Both the position numbers and the translations under genes were made by a program. A stretch of 64,000 nt of DNA from JADGHX01 sp035760965. Lineage in GTDB: Bacteria; Pseudomonadota; Gammaproteobacteria; Steroidobacterales; Steroidobacteraceae. Shown here in pieces: positions 1 to 9,125 of the stretch; within the stretch, counting starts at the first letter, position 1, and each line of letters opens with the position of its first letter. The stretch is from positions 30,936 to 94,935 of the forward strand of contig DASTRY010000012.1 in NCBI GenBank assembly GCA_035760965.1. Direction: 5' to 3'. The notes below the pieces were generated by a model. The model saw only the letters and a list, made by a program, of their open reading frames with translations. It ran no database searches and was not told where the DNA came from.

Positions 1-1754
1 TCGATGCAATCCTGCGTGACCTCGAACTGCGAGAAGATCGGCAGGCCGCTGGTGCAGCTGATCGACGTAGTGCCGGCGGCCGTCGCGCTGTAGCCCTTGC
101 CGTAGTTCGGCGCCTGCGCAATGGCCTGGAAACGACGCAGCGACGCAAAGCCGATGTAATCGAGATCGGTACGGGTCTCGCCGTGCGAGGCGTACGCCTC
201 CCACGTCCAGTCGGAGATGCCCAGCGAGCCGCGGAAGCCGGCCAGCAGCTGATACAGGTTCGTCGTGTTCTCGACCTGTCGCGTCGGCAGGAAATTCAGC
301 GTGCCGCCGAGCGCCCAGCTCGCATCGGCGCCGGAGATCACCACCGGCTGGCCTGTCACCGGATCGTAAGACACCGGGGTCGTGGCATTGCTCGTCACGT
401 TGGGGCCGCGGCTGTCCAGCAGCGAGGCGAGCTGCGGCGAGACGGGGAATGCCTGCGATTGCGTGCAGCCGCCCGTCGCCGGGCAGTTGAGCCCGTACGC
501 GCCGCCCGGCAAGTACTCGGGTGCGGTGTCACCGTTCGGCAGCAGCGACGGGCCGTAGACGTCGGAGCCGTGCGGGATCACGGCGCCGAAACCGCCGACC
601 GCGCCCGTCGGCTGCAGCACCTGTCTGTTCGTCGTGTTGACGAAATTGACGGTCGCAAAGGCCTGCACCTTGTCGCTGACGCTGAAATCGGCCTTGCCGA
701 AGAGCGAGTAGCGATCCATCGGGCTCGAGTAGCGCAGATCGAAATTGTTCTCGATGAGCTGGCCGTTCGGCCCGATCTTGTAGCGCGGGTCGTTGACGAT
801 GTCGCCGGCGAAGCCGAGGCCCTGCAGCTCCTGCTTGAACAGCGAGCCGTCGTCGTTGATGAGGAAGTTCGTATTGCGCGGCACAGAGTAGCCGGCGGGG
901 CGCTGCGGAAAGAGCGCGTTGGCCGCCGCCTGCGAGGGCAGACCGGTCGTCGTGCTGGCCTCGTACTGAAAGCGATTCATGCGCGCGACGGACGTCGAGT
1001 TCGTGCGCGAATCCTTCAGCGCTCTGCGGAAGAAATCACGATCGGAGGCGAGCACCTCTTCGCGCTTGGTGTACTCGAGACCGAGCATGGCATTGCCGCG
1101 GCCGTCGCCGAGGCTCGAACCGAGCAGCATGCTCAGACGGTTCTCCTGCCCGTCGCCGCGCTCGGTGATCGCCGAGCGCGCCTGCAGGTCGAAGCCCTCG
1201 AACTTGCTCTTCAGCTTGAAGTTCGTGACGCCGGCGAGCGCGTCCGCGCCGTACACGGCGGACGCACCGCCGGTGATGATCTCGACGCTCTCGAGCGCCG
1301 AGGACGGGATCGAATTGGTGTCGATGACGAGCGTGGAATTCGCCGGCTGCGCGCGGTGGCCGTCGATGAGCACGAGCGTGCGATTCGCGCCGAGGCCGCG
1401 CAGGCTGATGGTCGAGATGCCGGGCGTGCTCGTCGCGCTCGGAAAGACATCGGACGTGTTGAACTGCGTGTTCGCCGGAACGTACTGCGGCAGCTTGTTC
1501 AGCACGCTTTCGACCGCCAGCGTGCTGTTCTGCTCGAACGCCTGATCTTCCACCGTGACGAGCGGGCTCGCCGCTTCGAGATCGCGCCGGACGATGCGCG
1601 AACCGGTAACCGTGACTTCCTGCACCGCGGCCGCATCGGCCTTGGCGGCGCCTTGCGCGCCCTCCTGCGCCGGACTCACCGTCGGATAGCACGCGGCGAG
1701 CGCCGCAGCCACTGCGGCGGCAACGGAACGAGAATCGTACGAATAACGAGACAT
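1..1754 (-). CDS. TonB-dependent receptor, N-terminal part (runs off the window start)
   Basis: Outer-membrane receptor for TonB/ExbB/ExbD-driven uptake. The reading frame starts at the ATG whose complement is at 1752-1754 and stays open for 584 codons to the window edge, so the barrel C-terminus is missing. The N-terminus MSRYSYDSRS is followed by an alanine-rich signal segment and cleavage near PAQEGAQ. A TonB-box-like VQEVTVTGSRI follows, then plug motifs: ISLRGLGANRTLVLIDGHR and VEIITGGASAVYGADALAG. This plug style (GSRI plus LVLIDGHR) belongs to the large receptor class common in sphingomonads and Steroidobacter relatives. The ligand cannot be read from sequence. The AraC regulator at 1919-2890 lies upstream on the same strand, 164 bases away, and may control it. 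A long open frame on the opposite strand is a GC artefact. Confidence 0.93.
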   Translation of the reverse strand, partial: MSRYSYDSRSVAAAVAAALAACYPTVSPAQEGAQGAAKADAAAVQEVTVTGSRIVRRDLEAASPLVTVEDQAFEQNSTLAVESVLNKLPQYVPANTQFNTSDVFPSATSTPGISTISLRGLGANRTLVLIDGHRAQPANSTLVIDTNSIPSSALESVEIITGGASAVYGADALAGVTNFKLKSKFEGFDLQARSAITERGDGQENRLSMLLGSSLGDGRGNAMLGLEYTKREEVLASDRDFFRRALKDSRTNSTSVARMNRFQYEASTTTGLPSQAAANALFPQRPAGYSVPRNTNFLINDDGSLFKQELQGLGFAGDIVNDPRYKIGPNGQLIENNFDLRYSSPMDRYSLFGKADFSVSDKVQAFATVNFVNTTNRQVLQPTGAVGGFGAVIPHGSDVYGPSLLPNGDTAPEYLPGGAYGLNCPATGGCTQSQAFPVSPQLASLLDSRGPNVTSNATTPVSYDPVTGQPVVISGADASWALGGTLNFLPTRQVENTTNLYQLLAGFRGSLGISDWTWEAYASHGETRTDLDYIGFASLRRFQAIAQAPNYGKGYSATAAGTTSISCTSGLPIFSQFEVTQDCI

Positions 1755-1918
1755 GAACATCCCCCCTCATGCGCCTGGCCATCCGTGGTCGGCGCGGTTT
1801 TACCTCCGGCGCGAGTGCCGGCCTCCTTATCTGCAATGGAATCGGGGGGCGATCCCTCAATGAAATTTGGCGTGGAACAGCGCGCTGTCCACAGCGCGGA
1901 GCTGGGTATGACTGGCAG

Positions 1919-2890
1919 TCACCGCCAGTGCGCGGCCGCAGTCCCCAAGCGCGTGCGCCGATAGAGGCGCGGCGACATGCCATAGCGCGCGCGAAACGTG
2001 CGCGTGAAGTGTGGAGCGCTGTTGAAGCCCCAAGAGAATGCGATCTCGGTGATGGAGCGCGCGCGCCAGCGCTCATCCGCGATCTCGCGCGCGCACTCCT
2101 CCAGGCGTCGCCGCAGGATGTACGCAGATGCGGTCTCGCGAGTCGCGGCGAAGATCATTCGCAGATAGCGCGAGGAGAGCTGCAGATGCTCGGCGATCGA
2201 GCGCGGGCTCAGCTGCGGATCCCGCAGATGCTGCTCGATGTACAGCTTCACTTGCGCATGTCGCCCATTGACGACGGCCGGCGCGCCGATCACCGAATCG
2301 AACGCCATCGCGTACGACGTTGCGATCAGCTGCAGCAGGTGATGCGCAACGCGGTTCTGGAAGTCGGGGACGAGCCCCGTCTCGAGCTGCGCGCAAAGGC
2401 TCAAGGTCATAGCGGCGACGGCACCCGTCAGACCTGCGTTGGCGCGCAGGAGACGCCCGCAAAAGAGCTCAGGCGATGGCAGGTGCTCCTTCAGTACGCT
2501 CACGGGCACGCGCAGCATGACGACTTCCGAGCCGTCGTCGACGTGATATGAGTGAGGTGCTGCACTGTCACAGAGGGTGATGTCCCCTGCGCCGAGCACG
2601 ACCTCGTGCCCGTAGTGCGCGAACACTCCCTGCCCGCGGACCTGGAGCATGAACGAGAACGTGCGATCGGGGCCTGGGCTGATGTGACGCGAGGTTCGAT
2701 CGATGAAGCTGCGGCCGCAACTCATGCGTACCACGCGCAGCGGCCCGAGCGTGCCCGAGCGCAGCTCCGCGTCGAACCCGGCCTCGTTGGCCGGCGTGAG
2801 ATCGGCTGCATCGAGGTGCGCGCAGTACACCTCGTTCCATGCCGCCGCCCGCGTGTGGCCCGGCAGGCTGGAAGCCCGATACGTCTCCAC
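1919..2890 (-). CDS. AraC-family transcriptional regulator
   Basis: Predicted DNA-binding activator of 323 residues. The N-terminal two thirds resemble the AraC-binding-like effector domain seen in FeaR/NphR-type regulators (SRHISPGPDRTFSFMLQVRG, then GDITLCDSAAPHSYH). The C-terminal ~100 residues are a double helix-turn-helix with the usual signatures: LSPRSIAEHLQLSSRYLRMIF, and SITEIAFSWGFNSAPHFTR followed by FRARYGMSPRLYR. It lies upstream of the TonB receptor on the same strand and is divergent from the VOC gene at 3055. The 164-base divergent spacer holds an 11-base direct repeat that could be its operator. Effectors of this class are often aromatic compounds, but the ligand here is unknown. 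Confidence 0.9.
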   Translation of the reverse strand: METYRASSLPGHTRAAAWNEVYCAHLDAADLTPANEAGFDAELRSGTLGPLRVVRMSCGRSFIDRTSRHISPGPDRTFSFMLQVRGQGVFAHYGHEVVLGAGDITLCDSAAPHSYHVDDGSEVVMLRVPVSVLKEHLPSPELFCGRLLRANAGLTGAVAAMTLSLCAQLETGLVPDFQNRVAHHLLQLIATSYAMAFDSVIGAPAVVNGRHAQVKLYIEQHLRDPQLSPRSIAEHLQLSSRYLRMIFAATRETASAYILRRRLEECAREIADERWRARSITEIAFSWGFNSAPHFTRTFRARYGMSPRLYRRTRLGTAAAHWR

Positions 2891-2942
2891 TTACCCCCCT
2901 GCGATCGGCCGTGGATGTACGCCTATCGTATAAAAGGTATCA

Positions 2943-2969
2943 GCCAGGCTGTCAATCTGCCAGGCTGTC
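2943..2969. promoter_or_regulatory. Direct repeat GCCAGGCTGTC x2, candidate AraC-type operator
   Basis: GCCAGGCTGTC occurs at 2943-2953 and again at 2959-2969, an exact 11-base repeat with a 16-base period. It lies between the divergent AraC gene (start 2890) and the VOC gene (start 3055). Directly repeated half-sites are typical of AraC-family operators, so this is a reasonable target for the neighbouring regulator. Binding is inferred. Confidence 0.45.
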
Positions 2970-3054
2970 GATTCATAGGATCTTCGGTGCAGCGCAGCAG
3001 GCTCGGTACGGATCATGCTGCCCTGACGCCTGCTCATTTGATGGAGGGCCGCAC

Positions 3055-3426
3055 ATGATCGCGCACACGAGCCTCACCGTTAGCGACTACCCGAAATCGA
3101 AGGCGTTCTACGTGAAAGCGCTCGCGCCGCTCGGCTATACGAACAACATGGAGTACGGCGAAGCCGCCGGCTTCAACGACGGCAAGAACACGGATTTCTG
3201 GATCAGCAAGAACGATCGCGTCGTGCCGACGCATCTCGCGTTCGAGGCGAAGAGCCGCGAAGAAGTCGAGGCGTTCTACAAAGCGGCGCTGGCCGCAGGC
3301 GGCAAGGACAATGGCGGCCCCGGCTATCGCGACTACTGGCCGGGTTACTACGCTGCATTCGTGTACGACCCCGACGGCAACAACATCGAAGCGGTCTGGT
3401 ACGACTACAGCAAGGTGAAGAAGTGA
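3055..3426 (+). CDS. VOC (glyoxalase/bleomycin-resistance fold) family protein
   Basis: Protein of 123 residues with a single vicinal-oxygen-chelate module pair. It starts MIAHTSLTVSDYPKSKAFYV and ends with the characteristic strand AAFVYDPDGNNIEAV. The family covers metal-dependent glyoxalases, ring-cleavage dioxygenases and binding proteins, and the reaction cannot be assigned. The start at 3055 is set by GGAGGG at 3043-3048, six bases upstream. An in-frame upstream extension lacks family similarity. It has a paralogue in the window at 13785-14198, and both share the AAGG(K/R)DNGxPG segment. Divergent from the AraC regulator, whose control region it shares. Confidence 0.85.
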   Translation: MIAHTSLTVSDYPKSKAFYVKALAPLGYTNNMEYGEAAGFNDGKNTDFWISKNDRVVPTHLAFEAKSREEVEAFYKAALAAGGKDNGGPGYRDYWPGYYAAFVYDPDGNNIEAVWYDYSKVKK

Positions 3427-3572
3427 CCGAACGCGAGCGGCGCGCGCGTTGCACGCCGCTCACGTGAACGCTGCGGCTCCGCTCGAGACGCGGCTCGGTG
3501 TGGTGACGAAGTCTGCGAACCGCGACAGGCCCGGTTGGCGCGCGCGGGTCTCTCCCCTAGGATGCGCGCCCC

Positions 3573-6416
3573 ATGAGCCGACGACTTTGCCAAGCGCTGC
3601 TCGCGTGCGCCGCGGCATTCTTCATCGTTGACGCGAGCGCGGCCGGTGCGGCGCCGTTCGATCTCACCGGCCCCAAGCTCCAGGTGAACGTGACGCGGGG
3701 AAGTACGACGCTGCCCGTTGCCGAGGTGCCGCATCTCGCCGCAGGCGATGTGCTCGCGATCCGCGCCGAATTCCCGGAAACGCAATCCGAGCACTATGTG
3801 CTGGTGCTCGGGTTCCTGCGCGGCCCGACCAATCCGCCGCCGAAGAGCTGGTTTTTCCGCTGCGAGGTGTGGAAGAAGGACTGTGCGGCGAAAGGACTGA
3901 ACGTCAGCGTACCGGACGGCGCGCAGCAGACGCTGATCTTTCTCGCGCCGGAGACGGGTGGCGACTTCAAAACGCTCGTCAACGCGGTGCGCGGCCGGCC
4001 GGGCGCGTTCGTGCGCGCCTCGCAGGATCTGAATCAAGCGACGCTCGATCGCTCGCGGCTCGAGCGCTATCTGACGGCCATCCGCACGCTCAACGCCGGC
4101 AACCCTGCGATGCTCAAAGACACGACGCCGCTCCTCGCGCGCAGTCTCGGCATTCGCGTCGACGAGAAATGCCTCGACAAGATTCCGCAGCTGCAGGCGC
4201 CGTGCCTCATGCAAGGGCAGGAGTCGTTGATCCTGAACGACGGCCACAGCACGTCCATCGTCGAGGCGCTCACGGCGGGACCGGCGAGCGACCTCGCGAT
4301 GGCGGCGAGCTACACGCCCGAGGCGAAGTACGGCTACTACAGTCCATACATTTCTTCGGTGCTGGATCTCGGGCGGTTGTTCGAGTCGTTTCGCGTCGCG
4401 AACTATCAGTACATTCCCGCGCTCGCCACGGCGGTGGGCGAGCATCTGCAGTTGACGCTGAACACGCCGCCCTCGTTTCACAATCCAAAGTCGGTGCTCG
4501 TCGCGTCGCTGCCGGCAATCGAGCAGGCACAGCCGCCGCCGCTGCACGCCGTGAATCCGAAGGACATCTACTGCGCCCGCCGTGACTCGCTCGTACTGCC
4601 CGTGGAAGGTGCGCCGCTCGTTTTCTCCACCGAGTACGCGCATCACACCATCCTGCGGCTCACGGGCAAGAACAAGCACACGATCGACTTGCCCGCGACG
4701 GCCGATGCGGCGCGGGGCGGCTTCGTCGTCGACACCTCACCACTCGCGACCGCGAGCCTCGACGATCGCTTGCAGGGCTCGCTGCACGGGTACTGGGGTT
4801 TCGAGAAGTTCGAGGGACCGCGCTTTCAGCTCGTGAACACGCACGCGCAGCCGTTGATGCCGGCGTCTCAGGAGGATGCGGCGGTCATCGTCGGGCGCGA
4901 GAACACCATTCATCTGCAAGCCGGCAGCGTCGCGTGCATCGATCGCATCATGGTGAAGGACCCCGCCGGCAAGGAGCTGCAGGTCGACTGGTCGCCGGTG
5001 AAGGCGAACGAAGTCGCCATCAACCTGCCGTTGCAGCAGGCGCAGCCGGGCGAGCTCACGGTGCTCGTCTCGCAGTACGGAGCGAAGGAGCCGCAACCGA
5101 TCGAGCTGCGCGCGTTTCCCGAAGCCGGCAGGCTCGAGAGCTTCTCGATTCACGCCGGAGAGACGCAGGGCGTATTGAAAGGGAGCCGGCTGGACGAGGT
5201 CGTTGGGCTCACGCTGAAGGGCTACGAGTTCGTGCCGGTGCCGACCGCCCCCGGTGCGAGCAGCGATACGCTGCTGATGAGACTGAAGCCGGCGAGCGAG
5301 GCGACGAGCGCCGCGACGGCAGATGCGAACACACAAAGCGCCTCCGCACCCGGTGCGAGTTCGATGCCGGTGAGCATGACCGCATCTGCGCCCGCTACGA
5401 GCGCCCCCTCACCTTTCGAAAGCGCGCTCACGCAAGGCGAATCGACCAAGGCGAAAGTCACCGTCCGCGACGGGCGCGTGTTCACCGTCAACGTTTCCGT
5501 TGGCGCGCCGCGACCTCGAGTCGAGCTGCTCGGCAAGAGCGTTCAGCCGTCCGCGGGCCACGACGGCAGCAACATTCGCCTGACGAGCGAGAATCAGCTG
5601 CCGCAGGACGCGCAGCTCGTGTTCTCCGTGCGCGCGAAGGTGCCGAGCACGATCGGCCGCGACGAGAGCATCGAAGTCGCCACCGACAACGAGGCGTTCT
5701 CGACGCTGCTCACGCTCGCCAATCGTGGGCTCATACTCTCGGATGCGCGAGTCGCCGTGGCGACCTTCGATCCGGCGAAGGCGTTCGGCGTCTCGGCGTT
5801 CGGGCCGTTGAAGTTTCGCGTGATTGCGAACGGCGTACCGGGAGATTGGCAGCCGCTCGGCACGCTCGTCCGCCTGCCCGAGCTGAAAAGCCTGCAATGC
5901 CCGGCGACGCCCGATGAGACGTGCAAGTTGACGGGCGCAAACCTGTTCCTCGTCGACTCGGTCGCGGGCAACCCGGAGTTCAAGGAAGCGGTGCAGGTCC
6001 CGCCTGGATTTCCAGGACGCGCGTTGCCCGTTCCCCACCCCGGCAAGGACGGGCTGTACTTGAAGCTGCGCGACGATCCGTCGGTCGTGAACGCCGCAAC
6101 GCTCGCCGCCGAGCCGCTGCCGGCTCCGCCGCCGAGCGACGCGCAGGCCGCCGATTCCAAGCCGGTCGCGTCATTGGCCCCCGGAAAGTCGTCGGCGCCC
6201 CCGCCGAACGACGCACGCCCCGCTGACTCCATGCCCATCGCCGCATTGAACGCCGAAAAATCTCCGGCGCCGAGCGCCGCGCAAACCGCCGATTCGAAGC
6301 CCGTCTCCGCATCGAGCGCCGAACAGGCGCCGTCGACGCAGAACGACTCGAAATCCGCGCCAGCGCCGGTTGCCCCAGCCGTCACCGAACAAGCGGCCGA
6401 TAGCGGAGCACAGTAG
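3573..6416 (+). CDS. Large secreted protein of unknown function with Pro/Ala-rich repeat tail
   Basis: A 947-residue protein I do not recognise. It begins MSRRLCQALLACAAAFFIVDASA, a good Sec signal peptide with cleavage near DASA-AG. The body is mostly short beta-type segments. Cysteines are sparse but include paired ones (FFRCEVWKKDCAAKG, LQCPATPDETCK), which suggests periplasmic or surface disulfides. Around residues 590-620 there is a Ser/Ala/Thr-rich linker. The last ~90 residues are low complexity, with about three imperfect 24-residue repeats built on AADSKPVAS-like and PPP(S/N)DA units (roughly 6125-6340). No catalytic motif is visible. It stands alone, convergent with the TonB receptor at 6577-8949. 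Confidence 0.85.
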   Translation: MSRRLCQALLACAAAFFIVDASAAGAAPFDLTGPKLQVNVTRGSTTLPVAEVPHLAAGDVLAIRAEFPETQSEHYVLVLGFLRGPTNPPPKSWFFRCEVWKKDCAAKGLNVSVPDGAQQTLIFLAPETGGDFKTLVNAVRGRPGAFVRASQDLNQATLDRSRLERYLTAIRTLNAGNPAMLKDTTPLLARSLGIRVDEKCLDKIPQLQAPCLMQGQESLILNDGHSTSIVEALTAGPASDLAMAASYTPEAKYGYYSPYISSVLDLGRLFESFRVANYQYIPALATAVGEHLQLTLNTPPSFHNPKSVLVASLPAIEQAQPPPLHAVNPKDIYCARRDSLVLPVEGAPLVFSTEYAHHTILRLTGKNKHTIDLPATADAARGGFVVDTSPLATASLDDRLQGSLHGYWGFEKFEGPRFQLVNTHAQPLMPASQEDAAVIVGRENTIHLQAGSVACIDRIMVKDPAGKELQVDWSPVKANEVAINLPLQQAQPGELTVLVSQYGAKEPQPIELRAFPEAGRLESFSIHAGETQGVLKGSRLDEVVGLTLKGYEFVPVPTAPGASSDTLLMRLKPASEATSAATADANTQSASAPGASSMPVSMTASAPATSAPSPFESALTQGESTKAKVTVRDGRVFTVNVSVGAPRPRVELLGKSVQPSAGHDGSNIRLTSENQLPQDAQLVFSVRAKVPSTIGRDESIEVATDNEAFSTLLTLANRGLILSDARVAVATFDPAKAFGVSAFGPLKFRVIANGVPGDWQPLGTLVRLPELKSLQCPATPDETCKLTGANLFLVDSVAGNPEFKEAVQVPPGFPGRALPVPHPGKDGLYLKLRDDPSVVNAATLAAEPLPAPPPSDAQAADSKPVASLAPGKSSAPPPNDARPADSMPIAALNAEKSPAPSAAQTADSKPVSASSAEQAPSTQNDSKSAPAPVAPAVTEQAADSGAQ

Positions 6417-6576
6417 AGTCGCGGCGCCTTAGAGCGGCCGCATCTGCGCGGCGCGCGTGACGGCATCGCTCTCTCGATAAGACGGCGCGCCGGAGTGCCA
6501 TCGCGACCCTGCACGTGGCTACGGGTCGCGGCGCGCCTTCCGTGGCGCGCCCGCTCCCCCTCTAACCGGCATGCTC

Positions 6577-8949
6577 TTAGAAATTACGCCTGATCGTGAA
6601 GCCCCATTCGCGCGGCCGACCCGGCTGGCCATCCGAATGGCCGGCAGCGGTGAACTGATCGGTGCGGCTCAGGAAGTAGTACTCGTCCGTGAAGTTCGTC
6701 AGCTCGAGCGCCGCTTCCCACTTCTCATCGGGTGCACGCCACGTGAGGCGCGCGTTGCCGACCGTGTAGCTCGCAATGCGATTGGTCGCCAGGTTGTTGC
6801 CGTTCGTATAGAGATCGCCCTGATAGCTCACGTCGACGCGCGGCGTGATCGTGCCGCGCTCGCCGAGCGCGATCTCGTACTGCATCCCAAGGCTCCACTT
6901 CCGTGTGGGCATGTACGGCGGACGATAGCTGAGCTGAATGCCCGTGGGCCGAGTCGGGCCGCCGACGGCCGGGTTGATCGAGGTGTAGTCGAACTTCAGG
7001 TAGCTGTACGACGCATCGATCAGCAGGTGATCGATCGGCCGGATCACCGACTCGAGCTCGAGCCCCTTGATCTCCGCATCGCCCGCATTGGCCCAGGCGC
7101 CGCAGGGCGAGCCCGTGCCGCCGAACTGCGGGCAGGTCTGCAGACCGAGCTGCAGGTCTTCGTACTTGCTGAAGAACACCGAGGCATTCAGCCGCAGCGC
7201 GTGATCGAACCAGTCGGACTTCACGCCGAGCTCGTACGAATCCAGCGTCTCGGGATCGAACGGCACCGCCTGCCCCGGAATGAAGGGCCGCGGGCTCACG
7301 CCGCCGCCCTTGAAGCCGGTGGAGAACTGGACGTACGTCATCACCGCGTCCGTCCAGTTGTATTGGCCGGCGATGCGGTAGTCCAGGTTGTTGCCCTCGT
7401 AGTTGCTCTTCAGACCGTCGAGCACACCCAGCGCGGGATGCGGCGCACCGTCGCGCGTGCGGCGTACGAACGTGTAGTCCTTGTGCTCTTCCGTGTAGCG
7501 CAGACCACCCGTCACCGTCAGCCTGTCGGTCAGGTGATATGCGAGATGCGCGAACGCGGCCTGCGTGTCCGCATTGACCACATCGTTCTGCTGGAACTGC
7601 AGCGGCCCGGTGTAGCGCAAGTCCTGCCACGTCTCGTATCGTGATTGCTGGTCCATGTAGAATGCCCCGAGCGTGTACTCGAAGCGCCCCGCGAACGCGC
7701 CGTTCAAACGCAGCTCCTGGCTGAAGGAATGGAACGGAAGCGTGCCGACGCCGAGCGAGCTCGCAAGCGGCGACAGATCGTTGTCGTTCGAGAAGCCGCT
7801 GTCGTACTCGCGGTACGCGCTGATCGAAACGAGCGACAGCGAGTCGGTCAGCGACCAGTCGGCCTGGAGCGAAGTGCCCCAGCCGTCGAAGAACTGCCGC
7901 GGATCGGCGCGCGTCTCCAGCAGCGGCGCGCCGCTCGTCGTCGTGCCGGGCGGGTTGTAGTAACCCGCGTAGTTGTAATACGAGCCCTTCGGAACGACGA
8001 ACGTCGAGAGCGGAATGCTCGTTGCGCCGGGTACCTGCTGCACGTTCGGTCGCACCTGCGAGCTGCCGTCGACGAGCACGGTGCCGGTCGGGTTGCGATC
8101 GTCGTGCGTGTAGTCGACGGCGAGATTGATCTCGAGCGCGTCGGTTGCGACCCAGCGCAACGCGCCGCGTACGGCGTCGAGATTCACATTGCTGTCGTAG
8201 TCGATCACGCAGCCGGCGGTGGCCGAGCGCAGCGCCGGGATGCCGCTGTTCGGAAAATCGCAGCCGTAGTCGCGGCGCGCGATGTAGCCGCGCTGCCGCT
8301 TGCTCACGCCGGCGACTCGCGCGAACAGGTTGTCGGCCAGCGCGAAGTCCGTGCTGCCGCGCAGGTCCACGCGATCACGCGAGCCGTAGGTCGCAGCGAG
8401 GTAGCCGCTGCCGTCTCCCTTGGGCTTCTTCGAATAGAGCTTCACCGCGCCGCCGATCGAGTTGCGCCCCGCCAGCGTGCCTTGCGGTCCGCGCAGAATC
8501 TCGACGCGATCGAGATCGAGCAGGTCGAGCATCGAGCCGGTGAGCGTCGCGTAGTACACGTCGTCGACGTAGATGCCGACGCCCGGCTCCAGCGCCGGAT
8601 TGAAATCCACCTGCCCGATGCCGCGGATCGACGCCGCGATGGACGGCCCGAAGGTCGGACCCTGCTGGTTGAGCGTGACGTTCGGCGCCTGGTTCGTAAG
8701 CTCGGTGATGTTGGTTTGGCTGCGCGCTTCGAGCATTCCGGCCGATATGGCGGTGATCGCCAGCGGCGTTTCCTGAACGTTCTGCTCTCGGAATTGGGCG
8801 GTGGTCACGACTACCTCTTGCAGAGCATCCTCCGGCTCGGAAGGCGCGTTCTGCGCGAAAGCGACGCTCGTGAGACCGGCTGCCAGGATGGCGCGAACCG
8901 CGAAGGCAACGGCCCCCGAACCATTGCCCGAGATTCGATTGATCGACAT
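6577..8949 (-). CDS. TonB-dependent receptor, complete
   Basis: Outer-membrane active-transport receptor of 790 residues. The signal peptide ends near SVAFAQ. It is followed by a TonB-box region (ALQEVVVTTAQFREQNVQET), a plug domain (IAASIRGIGQVDFNPALEPG, then GVGIYVDDVYYATLTG and VEILRGPQGTLAGRNSIGGA) and a 22-strand-type barrel ending in the aromatic terminus WGFTIRRNF, as outer-membrane assembly needs. The plug wording is that of the sphingomonad/marine receptor class linked to uptake of organic compounds rather than classical siderophore receptors. A purine-rich GGGGGAG lies about 9 bases before the ATG. A DUF885 gene precedes it on the same strand. Substrate unknown; an aromatic oligomer would suit the neighbourhood but is inference. 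Confidence 0.93.
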   Translation of the reverse strand: MSINRISGNGSGAVAFAVRAILAAGLTSVAFAQNAPSEPEDALQEVVVTTAQFREQNVQETPLAITAISAGMLEARSQTNITELTNQAPNVTLNQQGPTFGPSIAASIRGIGQVDFNPALEPGVGIYVDDVYYATLTGSMLDLLDLDRVEILRGPQGTLAGRNSIGGAVKLYSKKPKGDGSGYLAATYGSRDRVDLRGSTDFALADNLFARVAGVSKRQRGYIARRDYGCDFPNSGIPALRSATAGCVIDYDSNVNLDAVRGALRWVATDALEINLAVDYTHDDRNPTGTVLVDGSSQVRPNVQQVPGATSIPLSTFVVPKGSYYNYAGYYNPPGTTTSGAPLLETRADPRQFFDGWGTSLQADWSLTDSLSLVSISAYREYDSGFSNDNDLSPLASSLGVGTLPFHSFSQELRLNGAFAGRFEYTLGAFYMDQQSRYETWQDLRYTGPLQFQQNDVVNADTQAAFAHLAYHLTDRLTVTGGLRYTEEHKDYTFVRRTRDGAPHPALGVLDGLKSNYEGNNLDYRIAGQYNWTDAVMTYVQFSTGFKGGGVSPRPFIPGQAVPFDPETLDSYELGVKSDWFDHALRLNASVFFSKYEDLQLGLQTCPQFGGTGSPCGAWANAGDAEIKGLELESVIRPIDHLLIDASYSYLKFDYTSINPAVGGPTRPTGIQLSYRPPYMPTRKWSLGMQYEIALGERGTITPRVDVSYQGDLYTNGNNLATNRIASYTVGNARLTWRAPDEKWEAALELTNFTDEYYFLSRTDQFTAAGHSDGQPGRPREWGFTIRRNF

Positions 8950-9125
8950 GCTTTAGTTCTCCCCCCGCAACTGCGCGGAGGGGGAACGTTAGCTGCGTAG
9001 GGCCGCCCGTCTTGACTCAACCGGCAGCGGGATTTGAACAGGGTGGAAACCCACGGCTATGCGCGCTGGCGCGCAGCCGTTTCACTGCGTCCCCCGAGGC
9101 AGGGCAGACACACCCAGATCTACCC

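Noticed and set aside
183..1964. Long open frame of about 590 codons opposite the first TonB receptor
   Set aside because: Composition is Arg/Ala/His-rich with no domain; it mirrors a clear receptor frame and results from high third-position GC.
5980..6312. Arg-rich antisense frames opposite the repeat tail of the 947-residue protein
   Set aside because: They only reflect the repeated codons of the sense gene.
9054..9079. Stem-loop between the DUF885 gene and the TonB receptor as an intrinsic terminator
   Set aside because: The stem is GC-rich with an internal bulge, but no T-run follows on the transcribed strand.
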